64,000 nucleotides of DNA from Betaproteobacteria bacterium (GTDB lineage Bacteria > Pseudomonadota > Gammaproteobacteria > Burkholderiales > Usitatibacteraceae): assembly GCA_016711875.1 (NCBI GenBank), contig JADJSD010000001.1:1612001-1676000 (forward strand), given 5' to 3'. The stretch's first letter is position 1; each line of letters starts with the position of its first letter. Below are positions 42,948-52,626 of the stretch, in pieces. Below the pieces are notes generated by a model. The model made no database searches and was not told the origin of the DNA. It saw only the letters and a program-made list of their open reading frames with translations. A program made the position numbers and the translations under genes.

Positions 42948-43856
42948 TCAGTGGGCGCGGGGCCCGAGCTGGGCCTTTGTCGCGACGGTCAGGATGGAGG
43001 GTCGCAGGACCATGTCGTCAAAGTGACCTGCCCCTTCCGCAAAGGCGGCGAAATCGTCCACGTAATAGGCGGCAATCACGAGGTCGGCGGAATTCTTTGC
43101 CTCTTCCGTGCCCCAGTCGGGTCCGGATGCGGCCTGCAGCAGCCCTTGGTTGTTGTACGCGCCCCGCGCGTTCTCTCCGTGGCTCACGACGACGTAGGCA
43201 GATCCCGTTGACGCGGCTGGGCTCATCACGGCGGTACCGGCCAGGTTCTGGACCGTCAGGCCCTGGTTGAGCACGATCGCGGACGGCCGCGTGCAACTGG
43301 CGGGAAACGTGGCCGTCGCACAGGTTCCGTCGCAATAGCCCGAAGCGGCGCTGTAGATTTCCGGCGCGTTCTTGGTTCCGGCCGGGTCGCAGAACGTGAG
43401 GTTCATGGTCGCGACCGTGACGAAATCCGCGTCGACGCGATAGGTGAGCCGATTTCCCCACCCGTCGGTAACGTCCTGCTCCGCCAGCCCGAGTGTTCTC
43501 CAGGGAACCACGCCGTGGCGCTGGCTGTTTGCGGTGCCCGCCACGGCGCAGGTTCGAGGTGGGCCCACTGCCGACTGCTCCAGTCCCGCGTTCGCGTCGG
43601 TGCCCGCGAGTTGTCCGTCGGCTGGACAGGGCAATCGCTGGTTCTGGGAAACGAACAGAGCCAAGGCCGTTTCCACTCCCGCCAGTAGCTGACGCGTGGC
43701 CTCTCGCCTCTGCTGCCCCACCATCGCCGTCGCGATCCCCGCGATCATCGCGAGCAGGAGAGACAGCACCACGATCACCACCGCGATCTCCACCAGCGTG
43801 AAGCCGGCGGAGTTCGGCGGGCGTCGCTCGGGGTTCGGGCAACGCCGCACGGTCAC
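42948..43856 (-). CDS. Prepilin, LPCP/FDD family, copy 1
   Basis: A 302-residue prepilin with a GTG start overlapping the previous stop (GTGA). The leader ends PPNSAG and the mature helix is FTLVEIAVVIVVLSLLLAM with glutamate at position 5. The globular part shows the fullest form of the family block: NQRLPCPADGQ, VVPWRTLGLAEQDVTDGWG, LTYRVDADF, then a cysteine-rich stretch, VVVSHGENARGAYNNQG and AGHFDDMVLRPS near the end. Probably a minor pilin of the MSHA-like pilus. Confidence 0.83.
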   Translation of the reverse strand: MTVRRCPNPERRPPNSAGFTLVEIAVVIVVLSLLLAMIAGIATAMVGQQRREATRQLLAGVETALALFVSQNQRLPCPADGQLAGTDANAGLEQSAVGPPRTCAVAGTANSQRHGVVPWRTLGLAEQDVTDGWGNRLTYRVDADFVTVATMNLTFCDPAGTKNAPEIYSAASGYCDGTCATATFPASCTRPSAIVLNQGLTVQNLAGTAVMSPAASTGSAYVVVSHGENARGAYNNQGLLQAASGPDWGTEEAKNSADLVIAAYYVDDFAAFAEGAGHFDDMVLRPSILTVATKAQLGPRAH

Positions 43857-44302
43857 TCGTCCTTTTCGCCGCGCTTGCGCGGAGCGGGCGGCTTGCTTGC
43901 CGTGGGCGAGGGCGTGACGGCCTTCGCATCGCCGGTCTTGCCGGCCGCCGCGGCGGCCTTCTCCGGGGGCTTGGCCTCTTCGTCCACCGGAACCACGGGG
44001 AGCGGCAAGGGCTCGTAGCGCTCGACCGCCTTCGGCTCCAACCGCTTCTCCAGGCGCGGGTTGCGCACCGGCACCGGTTGCTTGTCGATGAACACCGTGC
44101 TCTTGCCGTCACTTCGCTTCACATAGCCGGTGATGACGGGGTCCGGCCGCTCGATGGCCGGCTGGCCGTCCGGCATCTTCTCGCCCTTGCGAAGCCGCTC
44201 GAGCTGGTCGCGCTCCTTCGCGGTGTGGAAGAGCGTGCCCAGTTCCGCGGCCGAAACGCCGGACGAAAGCGCGATGAGGGCGAGAATGGCGCTAGCTCGC
44301 AC
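43853..44302 (-). CDS. MshK-like small periplasmic pilus protein
   Basis: A 149-residue protein from a GTG at 44302 that lies inside the upstream mshJ-like gene. A signal peptide (ILALIALSSGVSAA) is followed by GTLFHTAKERDQLERLRKGE and a strand-rich ITGYVKRSDGKSTVFIDKQPVPV segment, like the beta-domain of MshK/PilP-type connector proteins. The last ~60 residues are Pro/Ala/Lys-rich and probably disordered. The assignment rests mostly on position between mshJ and the prepilins. Its stop overlaps the first prepilin start. Confidence 0.65.
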   Translation of the reverse strand: MRASAILALIALSSGVSAAELGTLFHTAKERDQLERLRKGEKMPDGQPAIERPDPVITGYVKRSDGKSTVFIDKQPVPVRNPRLEKRLEPKAVERYEPLPLPVVPVDEEAKPPEKAAAAAGKTGDAKAVTPSPTASKPPAPRKRGEKDE

Positions 44303-44912
44303 GTTGGCCTCGCTTGTCGCGCAGCGATATCCATTCCAGCGTGCATTGGGCTTCGACGCGCGCTGTCGCGGCATCGGGCGAGCCGGGCGTCATGCGCGCA
44401 AGCGTGCAGCGGCTGGCCGGGTTGAAGCCGGTCGGGGGGCGGACGAGGTCCTCGATGAAGGCGAGCGCCTCGCCTTCGTGCAGCGCCTGAGCCTTGATCC
44501 GCACGCGGCTTCCGAGCACGTCGACGGCGTTGAACACCCGCCCACCGAGCAGCGGCAGTGGCCGCTGCGGCTGGATCTCGTACTCCAGGTCCATGAGGCG
44601 ATGCTTCACCTTCAGCGCATCCAGGCGCTCGATCAGGTCCAGCCGGCTCTCCTCCTTGAGAATGCCCCGGCTCACCAGGTCGGCGAAAACGACGGAGGAA
44701 CTGCGCAGGTCATCGCGCTCGCGCCGAGCCGCCTCGACCTTGGCGCGCATCTCGCCGAGTTGCCGCTGCGAGGCCATGTCGTCGCGCCTTTCCTTCTGGA
44801 GGTAGGCGAGGCTGCCCCAGGCGATGCCCGCCGCCGCCGCGAGGGCGAGGCCCAGCAATGCCCAGGCGAGCCGCAGCGAGCGAAAACCGTCCTTCGTGAA
44901 GGCGAAGTTCAT
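44292..44912 (-). CDS. mshJ: PilO/MshJ-like inner-membrane pilus assembly protein
   Basis: A 206-residue bitopic protein. It has a short cytoplasmic N-terminus (MNFAFTKDGFRSLRL), one membrane helix (ALLGLALAAAAGIAW), then a coiled coil (about 45-95, LGEMRAKVEAARRERDDL) and a ferredoxin-like periplasmic domain. This is the PilO/GspM architecture that links the platform to the outer-membrane secretin. The ATG overlaps the mshI stop (ATGA), and the 3' end overlaps the MshK-like gene by 11 bp. Confidence 0.78.
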   Translation of the reverse strand: MNFAFTKDGFRSLRLAWALLGLALAAAAGIAWGSLAYLQKERRDDMASQRQLGEMRAKVEAARRERDDLRSSSVVFADLVSRGILKEESRLDLIERLDALKVKHRLMDLEYEIQPQRPLPLLGGRVFNAVDVLGSRVRIKAQALHEGEALAFIEDLVRPPTGFNPASRCTLARMTPGSPDAATARVEAQCTLEWISLRDKRGQRAS

Positions 44913-46546
44913 GGCGCGGCCTCCGACGTGCGCGTCACCTTGAACGTGAAGCGGGCTTCCGACGGCGATGCGGGCGCGTCGGCGAAGCGGCCGAGGATCG
45001 CCACCTTGGGCGTGATGTCGAGCGGGCTGTCCACGATGCTCGCCTTGTACCCTTTCAGGCCGTTGATCTCCTTGACGAGACCTTCGACCTCCGCCAGGGC
45101 CGGCCGGAAGCCCGAGCCGTCCACGCGCACGGTGGCCTCGAAGAGCGCGACGGTCACCCTCCCGGGAACGAACGGCGAATCGGAACTTTCGCCCGGGCCC
45201 TTGGCTGCCGCCGCGGTCGGGGTTGCATCGCCGGCCTTGGCGAGGGCCTTCACCGGCGGCAGGTTTCGCGGTTGGATGGGCTGGATCGTCGGCATGGCCG
45301 CGTCCGTCTCCGCCGCCTGCCAGGCCAGTTGCGAGAGTTGCACCCGGGGAAAGCGCGCGAGCGCCCCGGATACGGGCACGAGGAACTCGCCGATGGACGG
45401 ATAGCCGCGCAGCGCGCCGGCGTAGAAGGCGACCGTGTCGCGCATCGTCTCGCCCGCCACGCCCTGCGTCGGCATCGCTCGCTGGATCTCGTCGAGCTCC
45501 TGCTTGATGGTCGCGACGCGCTGGCCGGTCTGCTCGTCCTTCTCGCGATTCTGGAGCGCGAGGAAGAGGTTCCAGCCGCCGTAGCCGAGGCCGGCGGCCA
45601 GCACGCACGCGGAAAGTGCCTGCAGCCCGATCTTGAACCGGCGTACCTGCGCGAACCGGCGGCTTTCGGGCGGGGCGAAATGATTGTCCGCGCCGCGTTG
45701 GAGCAGTTCGTGGGCGAGGAGGTTCTCGGCGCTCGAGCCCAGGGGCGGCGGCTTGAGCCCGAGCTTGGCGGCCGCCTGCTCGATGTCGACCAGCCGGTAG
45801 TGGATCTGGTTGAAGTCCCGGAGCGCCGGTTCGACCGCGGCGCGGTCCTTGGCGTGCACCAGCACGCAGACTTCAAGCCGGTCCGCCGGCGTGAAGTAGC
45901 GCTGGCTGTCGAGATATTGCCAGGTGCGCGCCGTCTCGCCCGCGAGGAGCCCGCCGAGCGTGTCGCCTTCCTCGAGATCCACCGGCGTGAGGCGGCTGAA
46001 CTTGATCTCGCGTTCACGGAAGTAGGTCTGGCGTATCGCGCCGCCCGGCGTGAAGGTGACGAGCAGCGCGTGCGGGAAGGTGAGGCCCAGGTCCGGGAGG
46101 AGTTTCTCGCTGAAGACGGCGCTGGAGAGGATTCCCTCGAGCGGAACCCGGTGCTTCTCGAGGATCTCGATCCAGGGACGCAGCAGCTCGCCGTTGGTGA
46201 TCGCGGTGTAGACCACGCGGTCGTCGCGGCGCCCGTCCGGTTCGCGACCCTGGGCGATGGCGTGGCGGTAGGGCGAATTGCGGAAGATCTGGGCGAGCTT
46301 TCGCGAAAGCACGGCCTCGCGGTCCTTGCCGCCCAGGTGGGGGATCGTATCGAGGCGGAAATCCTCCTCGGCGAGGTCCGTGAGGACGTACGTGGCGAGC
46401 CCGTTCAGCCCCTCGACGTAGGCGCCGAAGTCCTCGCGCCCCGGCGCGTTCGTCGCGAACACCCGGCGCCCGGTGAGGCGTCCCCCGCGCGCCACGAGGC
46501 TCACGAGGCCCGTGTTGGTGAGGTAGAGGATGTGCTTGGCGGCCAT
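44909..46546 (-). CDS. mshI: MshI-like pilus assembly protein (PilM-PilN fusion)
   Basis: A 545-residue protein. The first ~290 residues form a cytoplasmic actin-like domain as in PilM/GspL, beginning MAAKHILYLTNTGLVSLVARGG. A membrane helix (about 308-332, GLQALSACVLAAGLGYGGW) and a coiled coil follow. A periplasmic PilN-like domain then carries a proline-rich spacer. PilM and PilN are separate in classical type IV pili, so this fused form supports an MSHA-type system. Translationally coupled to mshJ and 6 bp after mshG. Confidence 0.8.
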   Translation of the reverse strand: MAAKHILYLTNTGLVSLVARGGRLTGRRVFATNAPGREDFGAYVEGLNGLATYVLTDLAEEDFRLDTIPHLGGKDREAVLSRKLAQIFRNSPYRHAIAQGREPDGRRDDRVVYTAITNGELLRPWIEILEKHRVPLEGILSSAVFSEKLLPDLGLTFPHALLVTFTPGGAIRQTYFREREIKFSRLTPVDLEEGDTLGGLLAGETARTWQYLDSQRYFTPADRLEVCVLVHAKDRAAVEPALRDFNQIHYRLVDIEQAAAKLGLKPPPLGSSAENLLAHELLQRGADNHFAPPESRRFAQVRRFKIGLQALSACVLAAGLGYGGWNLFLALQNREKDEQTGQRVATIKQELDEIQRAMPTQGVAGETMRDTVAFYAGALRGYPSIGEFLVPVSGALARFPRVQLSQLAWQAAETDAAMPTIQPIQPRNLPPVKALAKAGDATPTAAAAKGPGESSDSPFVPGRVTVALFEATVRVDGSGFRPALAEVEGLVKEINGLKGYKASIVDSPLDITPKVAILGRFADAPASPSEARFTFKVTRTSEAAP

Positions 46547-46552
46547 GGGGGG

Positions 46553-47755
46553 CTAGAACTTGATCTTGCTGATCACGTCGTAGAGCGGCAGGAAGATCGT
46601 GTAGAGGATGCCCACGATGAGGCCGCCCAGAATCAGGGTCGTGGCAGGGCCGATGAGCGCCTGCATCTTGATGATGCCCTCGCGCACCTCGCGGTTGTAG
46701 AAGTAGCTCACGTTGAGCAGGGCCGTGTCGAGTCCCCCCGTCGATTCGCCCACGCGCAGCATGCGCAGGACGAGGGGCGGGAAGAGTTTCGTCTGCGTGA
46801 ACGCCTGGCTGATGCCGGTGCCGTCCGAGATCTGCCGCCCCACGCGCTGCAGCGCGTCCTCCATGAGGCGGTTGCCCATGATCTTCTCGCAGATCTGGAT
46901 GCAGTCGAGCACGCTGATGCCCGACCGGTAGAGCATCGCGAAGAAGGTCGTGAAGCGCGCGAGCATGATCTTGAACCGGATGGGCCCGATCACCGGCGCG
47001 CGGATCGAGAGCTCGTCCAGCCGGTGCTGCATGGCCTCGTTCGTGCGCGACAGGACGAAGATGCCGGCGATGGCCGCGGCGGGAACGCCGATGAGCAGGT
47101 ACCAGTACTTCACGAAGATGTTCGACAGCCCGATGAGCAGCTCCGTCTCGCGCGGCAGCTTCGGCACGAGCGACTTGAAGGTCGATGCGAGCTGCGGCAC
47201 CAGGAAGATCATCAGCACGAAGATCACCCCGATGACGACCACGAACACGATGGCGGGGTAGATGAGCGCGCGCTTCGCCTGGCTCGCCATCTCGTCCTGC
47301 CACTTGAGGTTCTCGGAGAGCTCGTCGAGCACTTCGTTGAGCGTGCCGCTCTGCTCGCCCGCGCGCACCAGGGCGACGAACACGCCGTCGAAGATGTAGG
47401 GGTGATTGGCCATCGCCTCGGAGAGCTTGAGGCCGCCTTCGATGTCCTCCAGCAGGCCCGCCACTACCTGGCGGAAGCCCGGGTTGTCGACGGTGTCGCG
47501 CAGGTCCGTCAGCGCCTCGAGGATGTTGACCCCGGCCTTGAGCAGCTGCGACAGGTGGAAGCAGAAGGTGATGAGCTCCGGGCGCGTCACCCGGCGCGAG
47601 CGGGCCGCCGCCGAGCGCTTGACCGACTCGAACGTGATCAGGTCGAGGCCCAGGCGCCGCAGGCGCAGCTCGAGGTCGATCGCGTTGGTGGCGTCGAGGC
47701 TTCCGGAGGAGATCCGGCCTTCCTCGTCGACGGCGCGGTAGGCGAAGAGCGCCAT
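46553..47755 (-). CDS. mshG: MshG/PilC/GspF-type inner-membrane platform protein
   Basis: A 400-residue polytopic protein that anchors the assembly ATPase. It has two GspF domains (about 65-190 and 270-392), each with the pattern FxxxLSQLLKAGVNILEAL / FFAMLYRSGISVLDCI. Three membrane helices include VFVVVIGVIFVLMIFLVPQL and LILGGLIVGILYTIFLPL. The ATG at 47755 has MALFAYRAVDEEGR, the classical start. Eight bases separate it from the mshE stop. Confidence 0.92.
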   Translation of the reverse strand: MALFAYRAVDEEGRISSGSLDATNAIDLELRLRRLGLDLITFESVKRSAAARSRRVTRPELITFCFHLSQLLKAGVNILEALTDLRDTVDNPGFRQVVAGLLEDIEGGLKLSEAMANHPYIFDGVFVALVRAGEQSGTLNEVLDELSENLKWQDEMASQAKRALIYPAIVFVVVIGVIFVLMIFLVPQLASTFKSLVPKLPRETELLIGLSNIFVKYWYLLIGVPAAAIAGIFVLSRTNEAMQHRLDELSIRAPVIGPIRFKIMLARFTTFFAMLYRSGISVLDCIQICEKIMGNRLMEDALQRVGRQISDGTGISQAFTQTKLFPPLVLRMLRVGESTGGLDTALLNVSYFYNREVREGIIKMQALIGPATTLILGGLIVGILYTIFLPLYDVISKIKF

Positions 47756-47763
47756 GGCGTGCC

Positions 47764-49476
47764 CTAGATGACGCGGTCGGTGAGGTCGACGACCCGCGAG
47801 ATTTCCTCGAGGCTCGTCTGGCCCATGAGCACCCGCGAGATCGCGTCGTCGGCGAGCGTGCGAAAGCCCTTGGCGGCCGCCGCCATGCGGATCTCGCGCC
47901 CGGTGGCCCGCCGCGCGATGAGCTCGTCGATCTCCGAATCGAGCTTGAAGATCTCCATGATCGCCAGGCGCCCCCGGTAACCCTGGTTCTCGCACTTGGC
48001 GCAGCCCACGGGCTGGTAGACGGGCCGGTCGTCGCTTTCGTCCATGGTGAGCAGGCGGCGCGTGGCCGGGTCCGGCTCATAGGGGACGCGGCAGTGGATG
48101 CACAGCTTGCGCATGAGGCGCTGGGCGATCACGCCGATGATGTTGCCCGCCATGATGTCCGGCAGCACGCCCAGGTCCATGAGGCGGGGATGGCGCCGAT
48201 GGAGGAGTTGGTGTGCAGCGTCGAGTAGACCTGGTGGCCCGTCATGGCGGCGCGGAAGGCCATCTCGGCCGTCTCCTGGTCGCGGATCTCGCCCACGAGG
48301 ATGATGTCCGGGTCCTGGCGCATCATCGAGCGGATGCCCGAGGCGAAGTCGAGCTTCACCACCTCGTTCACCGAGGTCTGGCGGATCATCGTCATCGGGT
48401 ACTCGACGGGATCCTCGAGCGTCATGATGTTGACGCCCTCGGTGTTCACGTAGTTGAGCACCGAGTAGAGCGTGGTCGTCTTGCCCGATCCCGTCGGGCC
48501 CGTCACGAGGATGATGCCTTCGGGACGCGCCAGCATGAGCTTGAGCGTCTTCAGCTCCTCGGGCTGCAGGCCCAGGTCCTCGAGGGGCACGATGCCCTTG
48601 TCGCGGTCGAGGATCCGAAGCACCAGGTTCTCGCCGTGCGTGGTCGGCTGCGCGGAGACGCGGAAATCCACCTGGTGGCCGGAGAGCAGCAGCGAGATGC
48701 GGCCGTCCTGCGGCGCACGGGTCTCGGCGATGTTCATGCCGCTCATCACCTTCAGTCGCACGACCATCGCGGCCCAGTAGTTCTTGTGCAGCGAACGGAT
48801 CTGCCGCAGCACGCCGTCGATGCGGTAGCGGATGCGCAGGAACCCCTGCTCCGGCTCGAAGTGGATGTCGGAGGCGCCGCGCTTCACCGCGTCGACCAGC
48901 AGCGCGTCCACCAGGCGCACGACCGGCTGGCTGTACTCGTCGAAATCCGCCGCGAGGCTCTGGTAGTCGATCTCGCCCGTCTCGATCTCGTTCAGGATGC
49001 CGTCGATCGACAGCTCGAAGCCGTAGTGATGCTCGATGCCGATCGTGATGTCCGGATTCGCGCGCGAGCACCTGTTCGATGCGCAGGTCCTCGCGCACGA
49101 GGGCGCGGATCTGGTCGAGGGCGACGACGTTGGCCGGGTCCGAGACGGCGATGAGGAGCGAGCGCTTCTCGTGGTCGTAGCTCACGGGCAGCACGTGGTA
49201 GCGCCGCGCGAGGTCCTTGGGCACCAGCGCGATGGCCGCCGGGTCCACGATGGTGTTCTCGAGGTCGATGGACACCTGGCCGAGCGTCTCGGACAGGATG
49301 TCGCGGATCGTCGCCTCGGTGACGAACCCCATCGTGACCAGCACCTTGCCGAGCGGCGCCTTGAACTTGCGCTGCTCCGTGAGGGCGATGTTGAGCTGGT
49401 CCTGGCTGACGATTCCCTTGGTGAGGAGCGTCTGGCCCAGCGGTACCTGGGAAAGGGGCGCTTGCAAGGTGCCCAT
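47764..49476 (-). pseudogene. mshE: MshE/GspE-type pilus assembly ATPase, interrupted by two compensating frameshifts
   Basis: Hexameric ATPase that drives pilus extension. Frame A gives the N-terminal MshEN region (MGTLQAPLSQVPLGQTLLTKG to EDLRIEQVLAR). Near 49059-49068, in a CG repeat, one extra base moves the reading to frame B. Frame B holds the ASDIHFEPE block, Walker A GPTGSGKTTT (about 48471-48500), the Asp box EDPVEYP, Walker B DPDIILVGEIRD and TLHTNSS. Near 48185-48190, in a run of four C (minus strand), one missing base returns it to frame A for RLMDLGVLPDI, the two CxxC pairs and the C-terminus. Without both shifts a normal ~570-residue protein results. Sequencing error or recent decay are both possible. 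Confidence 0.9.
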
Positions 49477-49478
49477 CG

Positions 49479-50657
49479 CTAGGGCTTGAGCTCCGCGAGG
49501 CGGCGGGATACCTGGCCCTTGTCGAACTGCACGCTCTGCTGCCGCGAGGCGGTGAGGGCGCGCTGGTAGAAATCGGCGGCGAGGCGTGACTGGCCGAGAT
49601 GGTCCAGGCTCACCGCGAGGTTGTAGGCGACGTCGGCGGCTTCCGGGTCGAGGCGATAGGCCTCGAAGTAGGCGGCCTGCGCCTCGTTCCAGCGCCCTTG
49701 CGCGGCATAGAGGTTGCCCAGCGTGTACTGGAGGGCGGCGCTCTGGGGGTAACGCGTGAGGTCGGCGCGAAGCTGGGCCTCGAGCGAATCGGGGCGCGAG
49801 AAGTCGGCGAGGGCTGCGAGGCCGGCCACCGCGGAGACGTTCTTGGGGTCGAGCTCGAGGGCGCGGCGGTAGTGGCGAGTGGCCGTGGCACGGTCGCCTG
49901 CGCGGGCGGCGACGGTCGCGAGGCCCAGGTGCGCGTCCAGGCTCGTCGCGTCCTTCGCGACGGCGGACTGGTAGGCCTTGCGAGCGGTCTCGAGGTCGCC
50001 GCTGCGCAGGGCCTCGTAGCCCTGGCTCACCTCCGGCGCGATACGCGGCGGGTCGATGGTCTTGGCGAGCTTGAGCGGCGGGGCCGCCTTGGCGGCGCGC
50101 GGCGAATCCTTGAGCAGGCTCATCACGAGCTGCTCCGCCGCCTTCGGCTGCGGCTTCGACTTGGCACCCACCTCGCCGGGTTTGAGCGTGGAGACCGGCG
50201 GCACGCCGTCTCCCTTCGCGTCGCCGGTCGTTGCTTCGGCCGCCTTGCCTTCTGCGACCGCGGCCGCCACGGGCGCGGGCTTCACCGGGGAAGGGGCCAT
50301 GGGCGCGAGGGCGATGGGGCTCGGTGACTTGTTGATCTCGTACCAGACGTAGGCGCCGCCCGCGAGCAGCGCGAGCACGGCGACGCCGACGATCGCGAGG
50401 ATCGCCTTGTTGCCCTTGCCGGCCTCTCGGGGCGGTTCCAGGGCCGGTTGCTTCGCGGCGAACACCGCGCGGGCGCCCTGGCGATCGGCGCTGGGTGTCG
50501 CGCTCTTCTCGGCGGGCGTATCGACCGATTCGAGTTCCAGCGACCGCTTTCCCGCGCCGGCGGGCGCCGGTTGAGGTTCCTCGGCGGCCGAGGCCTGGCC
50601 CTGGCGGGCGAGCTTTTCCTGTTCGGCGCGCTTGAGGGCGTCGAGCAGCAAGCTCAT
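49479..50657 (-). CDS. mshN: MshN-like TPR pilus protein
   Basis: A 392-residue bitopic protein. A cytoplasmic N-terminus (MSLLLDALKRAEQEKLARQG) is followed by one membrane helix (about 84-107, AILAIVGVAVLALLAGGAYVW), a Pro/Ala/Lys-rich linker, and tetratricopeptide repeats from about 210 (GYEALRSGDLETARKAYQ, HLGLATVAARAGDRATA, LQYTLGNLYAAQGRWNEAQ). This matches MshN of MSHA clusters. Its start overlaps the secretin stop (ATGA), and the mshE start follows its stop by 2 bp. Confidence 0.82.
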   Translation of the reverse strand: MSLLLDALKRAEQEKLARQGQASAAEEPQPAPAGAGKRSLELESVDTPAEKSATPSADRQGARAVFAAKQPALEPPREAGKGNKAILAIVGVAVLALLAGGAYVWYEINKSPSPIALAPMAPSPVKPAPVAAAVAEGKAAEATTGDAKGDGVPPVSTLKPGEVGAKSKPQPKAAEQLVMSLLKDSPRAAKAAPPLKLAKTIDPPRIAPEVSQGYEALRSGDLETARKAYQSAVAKDATSLDAHLGLATVAARAGDRATATRHYRRALELDPKNVSAVAGLAALADFSRPDSLEAQLRADLTRYPQSAALQYTLGNLYAAQGRWNEAQAAYFEAYRLDPEAADVAYNLAVSLDHLGQSRLAADFYQRALTASRQQSVQFDKGQVSRRLAELKP

Positions 50658-52576
50658 CGGGCGCTCCCGGGCGCGGGCGGCTCCGGCACCACGGGAACCG
50701 GTTTCATGGCCGGCATTTCCCCGCGCTCGATGTCGCTCATGGCCTTCTGGAATTCAGGCAGGGGCGGCCGCGTGTCCTTGAAGAACTCGTCGCTCGGCAG
50801 CAGGCGGCGGTAGTTCGCGAGCTCGCCATCGGTGCTCGCCTGGCGAACGACCTGGGGCTGCAGGAAGATGACCAGCTCCTTCTTGACCGACTTGTCGTCG
50901 CGGTAGCTGAACAAGTCGCCCAGGATCGGGACCCGCGACACGTTGGGCAGGCCGTTGCGCTTGCCCACGAAGCTGTCTTCCATCAGGCCGCCCAGCACGG
51001 CGGTCTGGCCGCTTGCCACGCGCAGGATGCTTTCCATCTCTCGCGTGCGCGTCACGGGGATCAGGCTCTCGATGGAGGTGCCCGGAATGGTACCGCGCAG
51101 GGACGGGTTCGGATCCTGGACCGATCCGATGATGCTCGTGATCGTCGGGCGCACGTTCAGGGTGACGACGTCGCTGTCGCTGATCTGGGCGGTGAGATTC
51201 ATGATGAGGCCGACCGGCACGACGTTCTGGGTGGACGTGAAGGTCGTCGTCGAGACATTGGCGTTGGTGTTGGTGTCGGCCTTGATCGTGAAGTACACGA
51301 TGTTGTCCGTCACCTTGAGCACGGCCGTCTGGTTGTTGAGCACCATGAGCAGCGGGCTGGAGAGCACGCGCGTCTTGCCGAACTGGCTCAGGATGTTGAC
51401 CGTGCTCGAGACGTTGCCGCCCGCAGCCGGGTTGGGATTCTTGTAGGTGAGCGAAAGGAGCCCCGGGGCCGCGGAGAAATTGGAGCCGATGAGGCTCTGG
51501 GTGATCGTGTACCCCAGCCCGTTGGTGGCGATGGCGGACCAGTCGACGCCGGCCTGGTACTGGTCGCTCAGCTCGACCTCGACGATCGTCGCCGAGATGA
51601 GCACCTGGCGCTTCGCGGCGCCGGTGACCTGCTCGATGAATTCCGAGACCTTCTCGTGCTGCCGCGAAGTGGCCCGCACCGTCACCGTGCCGGATTCCGC
51701 GTTCACGATGACCGAGGCGGCTTCCCGGAAGGTGAGGCGCGACTCGACGGTCTCCGACGCCTGCTGCGTCTGTGTCTGTCCCGGCGTGACCTGCGCCACC
51801 GTGGCCGCCGAAGCGCTCGCGCCGGAGGCAATGCGTCGCGCCGTCGTGGCCTGGGTCGTGGCGGAGCCGATCTGGCCGCGGTTGCTCACGAAGGTCTCGC
51901 TGCTGCCTTCGGGCAGGAGCTTGTCCGTCTCGCGCAGCATGTCCTTGATGTTCTTCTCGAGCGTCTCCCAGAAGCGGTGGCGCGAGATGTTGCTGATGCG
52001 CACGGTCGAGTTGTTGTCCCCCTGGCTGCCCGCGGTGCCGGCGGCGCCGCCGCCGACGGTGCCCGAGAGGACCTGCGTCGCGACCGAAACCGTCTCCGTC
52101 GTGTCGCGCGACATGTTCACGTAGTCGACGCGGTAATTGCGCAGGTACGGCGAATCCGGCATCACCTGGATCGTCGAGCCTTCGATCTCGTAGCGCATGT
52201 CGACCTGCTTCGAGAGGCGCGCGAGGATCTGCTGCAGCGTCTGGTCGATGGCGTTGATCGTGACCGTCCCCTCCACGCCGGGGTGCACGTCCACGTTCAC
52301 CTTCGTCTCGCGGGCGATGGCGAGCAGGACATCCCGCACCGGCTGGTTGGCGACGATGATCGAGTACTTGATCTCGGCCGCGCGAGCTTCCGGCGGCGGG
52401 GGAAGCGGTGCCGGACGCACCGTCGGCGGGATGGCGGCCTGGGCGGAAGGCGGTCGCGCCGATTCCTGGCGCAAGTGGCTGTCGGGCTGCGCGATCGGCT
52501 GGGTTCCGCAGCCCCCCAGTGCGACCGCGACGGCGGCGATCAGGACCTCGGGAGAGCGGTATCGAAAGCGCATCAT
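50654..52576 (-). CDS. mshL: MshL-type secretin (outer-membrane pilus channel)
   Basis: A 640-residue outer-membrane lipoprotein that forms the multimeric pilus exit. The lipobox is VALGGC, with Cys23 as the likely lipidated residue. Short N domains include IVANQPVRDVLLAIARETKVNVDVHPGVEG. A Ser/Thr-rich loop (about 250-285) and the C-terminal secretin domain follow, with VEVELSDQYQAGVDW, GKTRVLSSPLLMVLNNQTA, VVPVGLIMNLTAQIS, and VPILGDLFSYRDDKSVKKELVIFLQPQVV. First gene of the long mshL-to-prepilin operon. Confidence 0.92.
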   Translation of the reverse strand: MMRFRYRSPEVLIAAVAVALGGCGTQPIAQPDSHLRQESARPPSAQAAIPPTVRPAPLPPPPEARAAEIKYSIIVANQPVRDVLLAIARETKVNVDVHPGVEGTVTINAIDQTLQQILARLSKQVDMRYEIEGSTIQVMPDSPYLRNYRVDYVNMSRDTTETVSVATQVLSGTVGGGAAGTAGSQGDNNSTVRISNISRHRFWETLEKNIKDMLRETDKLLPEGSSETFVSNRGQIGSATTQATTARRIASGASASAATVAQVTPGQTQTQQASETVESRLTFREAASVIVNAESGTVTVRATSRQHEKVSEFIEQVTGAAKRQVLISATIVEVELSDQYQAGVDWSAIATNGLGYTITQSLIGSNFSAAPGLLSLTYKNPNPAAGGNVSSTVNILSQFGKTRVLSSPLLMVLNNQTAVLKVTDNIVYFTIKADTNTNANVSTTTFTSTQNVVPVGLIMNLTAQISDSDVVTLNVRPTITSIIGSVQDPNPSLRGTIPGTSIESLIPVTRTREMESILRVASGQTAVLGGLMEDSFVGKRNGLPNVSRVPILGDLFSYRDDKSVKKELVIFLQPQVVRQASTDGELANYRRLLPSDEFFKDTRPPLPEFQKAMSDIERGEMPAMKPVPVVPEPPAPGSAR

Positions 52577-52626
52577 GAAGAGTCGGAGGTAAGTGGTTGT
52601 TTTGGGAGGGAAAGCCCTAGGTTCAC

